Shown here one piece after another: positions 61,760-64,000 of a stretch of DNA of 64,000 nucleotides (its first letter is position 1; each line of letters begins with the position of its first letter). This DNA comes from Duganella sp. BJB480. GTDB lineage: Bacteria > Pseudomonadota > Gammaproteobacteria > Burkholderiales > Burkholderiaceae_D. The translations under genes were made by a program, and so were the position numbers. The stretch spans positions 248,001-312,000 of the forward strand of contig QVIN01000005.1 of NCBI GenBank assembly GCA_003416985.1. Reading direction: 5' to 3'. Below the pieces are notes generated by a model, which was given only the letters and a program-made list of their open reading frames with translations, ran no database searches and was not told the DNA's origin.

Positions 61760-62119
61760 GTGCCGCGGAGTCCGTTCTTGTCCTGCCTTGCCCAGACCCT
61801 ATTGCTGCTCCTGCTGGGCTGCCTGGTGCTGGCCTGCGTGTGGCGCGCCAGGCGCCGCCATCGCCGGCAGCTGGCGCGGATGGCGGAGCGCGAACGCGCC
61901 GCGCTGGTCCTGCAGGATACGCTGTTGCAGAACCTGCAGGGCCTGATCCTGCGCTTCCAGGGCGTGAGCCACCGCCTGCCGGAGGACAGCGCCGAACACG
62001 CCACCATCGAGGCCATCCTCGACCAGGCGGACGAGGTGCTGGCCGAGGCGCGCGACCGCATGCTGACGCTGCGCGGCGCGCCCGCCGACGACGGGCCTAG
62101 ACCACCGAACCGAGCTTGA
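61760..62119 (+). CDS. Degenerate HisKA_3-type sensor kinase fragment
   Basis: A 119-residue frame, GTG start (no good ribosome site): one membrane segment (about 7-28), a basic juxtamembrane stretch, then a region that matches the dimerisation/phospho-acceptor helix pair of NarL-type triple-Tyr sensor kinases (LQDTLLQNLQGLILRFQ; ILDQADEVLAEARDRM). The phospho-acceptor His is replaced by Gln52, and the ATPase domain is missing. It ends 23 bases inside the convergent pilC frame. Either a truncated relic or a catalytically dead short protein; I favour a relic. Confidence 0.5.
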   Translation: MPRSPFLSCLAQTLLLLLLGCLVLACVWRARRRHRRQLARMAERERAALVLQDTLLQNLQGLILRFQGVSHRLPEDSAEHATIEAILDQADEVLAEARDRMLTLRGAPADDGPRPPNRA

Positions 62120-63320
62120 AGATCGGCAGGTACATGGCCACCACCAGGCCGCCGATCAGCACGCCCAGGATGACCATGATGGCCGGTTCCATCAGGCTCG
62201 ACAGCGAGGCCACGGCTTCGTCCACCTCCTCCTCGTAGAAGTCGGCCACCTTGCCCAGCATGGCGTCGAGCGAGCCGGACTCCTCGCCGATGGCCACCAT
62301 CTGCGTCACCATGTTGGGGAACACCTCGGCGTTCTGCATCGCCACCGTCAGGCTGGTGCCGGTGCTGACCTCGTTCTGGATCTTGCGGGTGGCGTCCAGG
62401 TAGACCGCGTTGCCGGCCGCGCCGCCCACCGAATCGAGCGACTCGACCAGCGGCACGCCGGCCGCGAACATGGTGGCCAGGGTGCGGGTCCAACGGGCGA
62501 TGGTGGCCTTGCGGATCACGTCGCCGAACACGGGCAGGCGCAGCAGCAGGCGGTCCATGAAGCGCTGCATCTGCAGCGAGCGTTGCCAGGCGCGGAAGAA
62601 GAAGTAGATCGCCGCGAACAGGCCGCCGAAGATCAGGTACCACCAGGCCACGAAGAATTCCGACAGCGCCATCACGAACAGCGTGGGCGCCGGCAGGTTG
62701 GCGCCGAAGCTCTTGAACACTTCCTTGAACGCCGGCACCACCCAGATCATGATCACCGCCGTGACGATGAAGGCCACCGCCAGGATGGACACCGGATACA
62801 TCAGCGCCGACTTGATCTTGGCCTTCATGGCCAGCGTCTTTTCCTTGTAGATCGCCAGCCGGGTCAGCAGGTCCTCCAGGATGCCGGCCTGTTCGCCGGC
62901 GCCCACCAGGTTGCAGAACAGCGGATCGAAGTACAGCGGGAACTTGCGGAACGCCTGGTTGAGGCTGGTGCCGGTCTCGATGTCGGCGCGCAGGTCCATC
63001 ACCAGCTTGGACACCGACGGATTGGCGTGGCCCTTGCCGACGATGTCGAACGATTGCAGCAGCGGCACGCCGGCCTTCATCATGGTGGCCAGCTGGCGCG
63101 TGAACAGCGAGATGTCCTTGTCGGTGATCTTCTTGCCGCTGCGGTAGGCCTTCTTCTTGACCTTGGTGACCATGATGCCCTGGCGGCGCAGGGTGACGTT
63201 GACCACGGCCTCGCCGCCGGCGCGCAGCTCGCCGCGCACCGTCTTGCCGCTCTTGTCCTTGCCCTCCCAGGCGAAGATCGATTCCTTGACCTGGTTGCCC
63301 GCGTTGCCGGTAGTCGCCAT
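62097..63320 (-). CDS. pilC: Type IV pilus inner-membrane platform protein PilC
   Basis: A 407-residue GspF/PilC-type protein with two homologous cytoplasmic domains and three membrane segments; it anchors the PilB motor. RQLATMMKAGVPLLQSFD and its repeat RTLATMFAAGVPLVESLDSVGGAAGN are typical. Eleven bases after pilB; its 3' end overlaps the kinase fragment on the other strand. Confidence 0.96.
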   Translation of the reverse strand: MATTGNAGNQVKESIFAWEGKDKSGKTVRGELRAGGEAVVNVTLRRQGIMVTKVKKKAYRSGKKITDKDISLFTRQLATMMKAGVPLLQSFDIVGKGHANPSVSKLVMDLRADIETGTSLNQAFRKFPLYFDPLFCNLVGAGEQAGILEDLLTRLAIYKEKTLAMKAKIKSALMYPVSILAVAFIVTAVIMIWVVPAFKEVFKSFGANLPAPTLFVMALSEFFVAWWYLIFGGLFAAIYFFFRAWQRSLQMQRFMDRLLLRLPVFGDVIRKATIARWTRTLATMFAAGVPLVESLDSVGGAAGNAVYLDATRKIQNEVSTGTSLTVAMQNAEVFPNMVTQMVAIGEESGSLDAMLGKVADFYEEEVDEAVASLSSLMEPAIMVILGVLIGGLVVAMYLPIFKLGSVV

Positions 63321-63331
63321 GGCGTTGCTTC

Positions 63332-64000
63332 CTATTCGTTGGTACAGCCGAGCACTTCTTCAAGACTGGTCAGGCCGTTCCTGACCTTCACCAGCCCGGA
63401 CTGGCGCAGCGACTTCACGCCTTCCTCTTCCGACTTGGCGGCGATTTCCATGGAGTTGCCGTGCGCCAGGATGATGCTTTCGATGGCGGGCGAGATCGGC
63501 ATGATCTGGTAGATGCCGACCCGGCCCTTGTAGCCGCCGCCGTTGCAGCGCTCGCAGCCGACCGGGCCGTAGGGCTTCCAGCTGCCGTCCAGCTCATGCT
63601 CCTTGAAGCCGGCCTTGAGCAGCAGCTCGTGCGAGATCTCCACCGGCTGCTTGCAGGTGCACAGCCGGCGCGCCAGCCGCTGCGCCGTGATCAGGATCAC
63701 CGACGAGGCGATGTTGAACGGCGCCACGCCCATGTTCATCAAGCGCGTCAGCGTCGACGGCGCGTCGTTGGTGTGCAGCGTGGAGAACACCATGTGGCCG
63801 GTCTGCGCCGCCTTGATGGCGATGTCGGCCGTCTCCAGGTCGCGGATTTCGCCGACCATGATGATGTCCGGGTCCTGGCGCAGGAAGGACTTGAGCGCCA
63901 CCGGGAAGGTCAGGCCGGCCTTGTCGTTGACGTTGACCTGGTTCACGCCCGGCAGGTTGATCTCGGCCGGGTCCTCGGCGGTGGAGATGTTGATGCCCGG
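63332..64000 (-). CDS. pilB: Type IV pilus assembly ATPase PilB, partial (C-terminal part)
   Basis: The C-terminal 222 residues of a GspE/PilB-type ATPase that polymerises pilin; the N-terminus lies beyond the window edge. Visible: [16 protein letters not shown] (Walker B), [16 protein letters not shown] (His box) and the zinc-binding tetracysteine CTC...CERC. Intact to its stop. First visible gene of pilB-pilC and then pilD. Confidence 0.94.
   Translation of the reverse strand, partial: PGINISTAEDPAEINLPGVNQVNVNDKAGLTFPVALKSFLRQDPDIIMVGEIRDLETADIAIKAAQTGHMVFSTLHTNDAPSTLTRLMNMGVAPFNIASSVILITAQRLARRLCTCKQPVEISHELLLKAGFKEHELDGSWKPYGPVGCERCNGGGYKGRVGIYQIMPISPAIESIILAHGNSMEIAAKSEEEGVKSLRQSGLVKVRNGLTSLEEVLGCTNE

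Overview
The window looks like the chromosome of a high-GC betaproteobacterium of the order Burkholderiales, most likely family Oxalobacteraceae (Massilia/Duganella/Janthinobacterium-like). This is inferred from the complete dcw cell-wall/division cluster, the order lpxC-dciA-secA ... argJ-DUF815-mutT ... yacG-zapD-coaE-pilD-pilC-pilB, the Gram-negative porins, a type A RNase P RNA and a PEP-CTERM protein. No species call is possible from sequence reading alone.

Layout. 1-4.7 kb: a LysR regulator divergent from a leftward aldo/keto reductase-MFS exporter-cupin/carboxymuconolactone decarboxylase cassette; the last protein runs off the left edge and appears to lead into an alpha/beta-hydrolase domain. 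4.7-7.4 kb: gamma-glutamyltransferase with an upstream lipoprotein, and a small cytosolic protein. 7.4-12.3 kb: rpoH (with a CIRCE/HrcA operator over its promoter), ftsX-ftsE-ftsY, and a CarH-like MerR regulator. 12.3-13.4 kb: a 1.1 kb intergenic region rich in inverted repeats. 13.4-22.3 kb: a major porin, a secreted hypothetical protein, a TPP-dependent enzyme, rnpB, glpK, a long nested inverted repeat, a PAS-AraC regulator and an M9 collagenase. 22.8-40.2 kb: the dcw cluster mraZ-rsmH-ftsL-ftsI-murE-murF-mraY-murD-ftsW-murG-murC-ddlB-ftsQ-ftsA-ftsZ, mostly coupled by 1-4 bp overlaps, preceded by a four-repeat MraZ operator, followed by a peroxiredoxin. 40.8-47.1 kb: an accessory block (XRE-ImmA/IrrE plus DUF4411 toxin-antitoxin-like pair, FMN reductase, DUF2244, methyltransferase, XRE/MmyB regulator, VOC protein, hypothetical, EamA permease). 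47.1-51.5 kb: lpxC, dciA, secA. 51.6-55.3 kb: a leftward porin-periplasmic binding protein-histidine kinase cassette. 55.7-64 kb: argJ, DUF815 ATPase, mutT, a lower-GC PEP-CTERM gene, then leftward pilB-pilC, pilD, coaE, zapD, yacG, with a degenerate histidine-kinase fragment on the opposite strand between pilD and pilC.

How it works together: most of the window is envelope growth (peptidoglycan precursors, divisome, lipid A, Sec export), with FtsEX/FtsY and ZapD as further division or membrane-targeting functions. The conserved backbone is broken at several points by accessory cassettes, and these plus the regulatory sites are the parts most worth a second look. All function calls come from motif recognition by eye; no database search was run.
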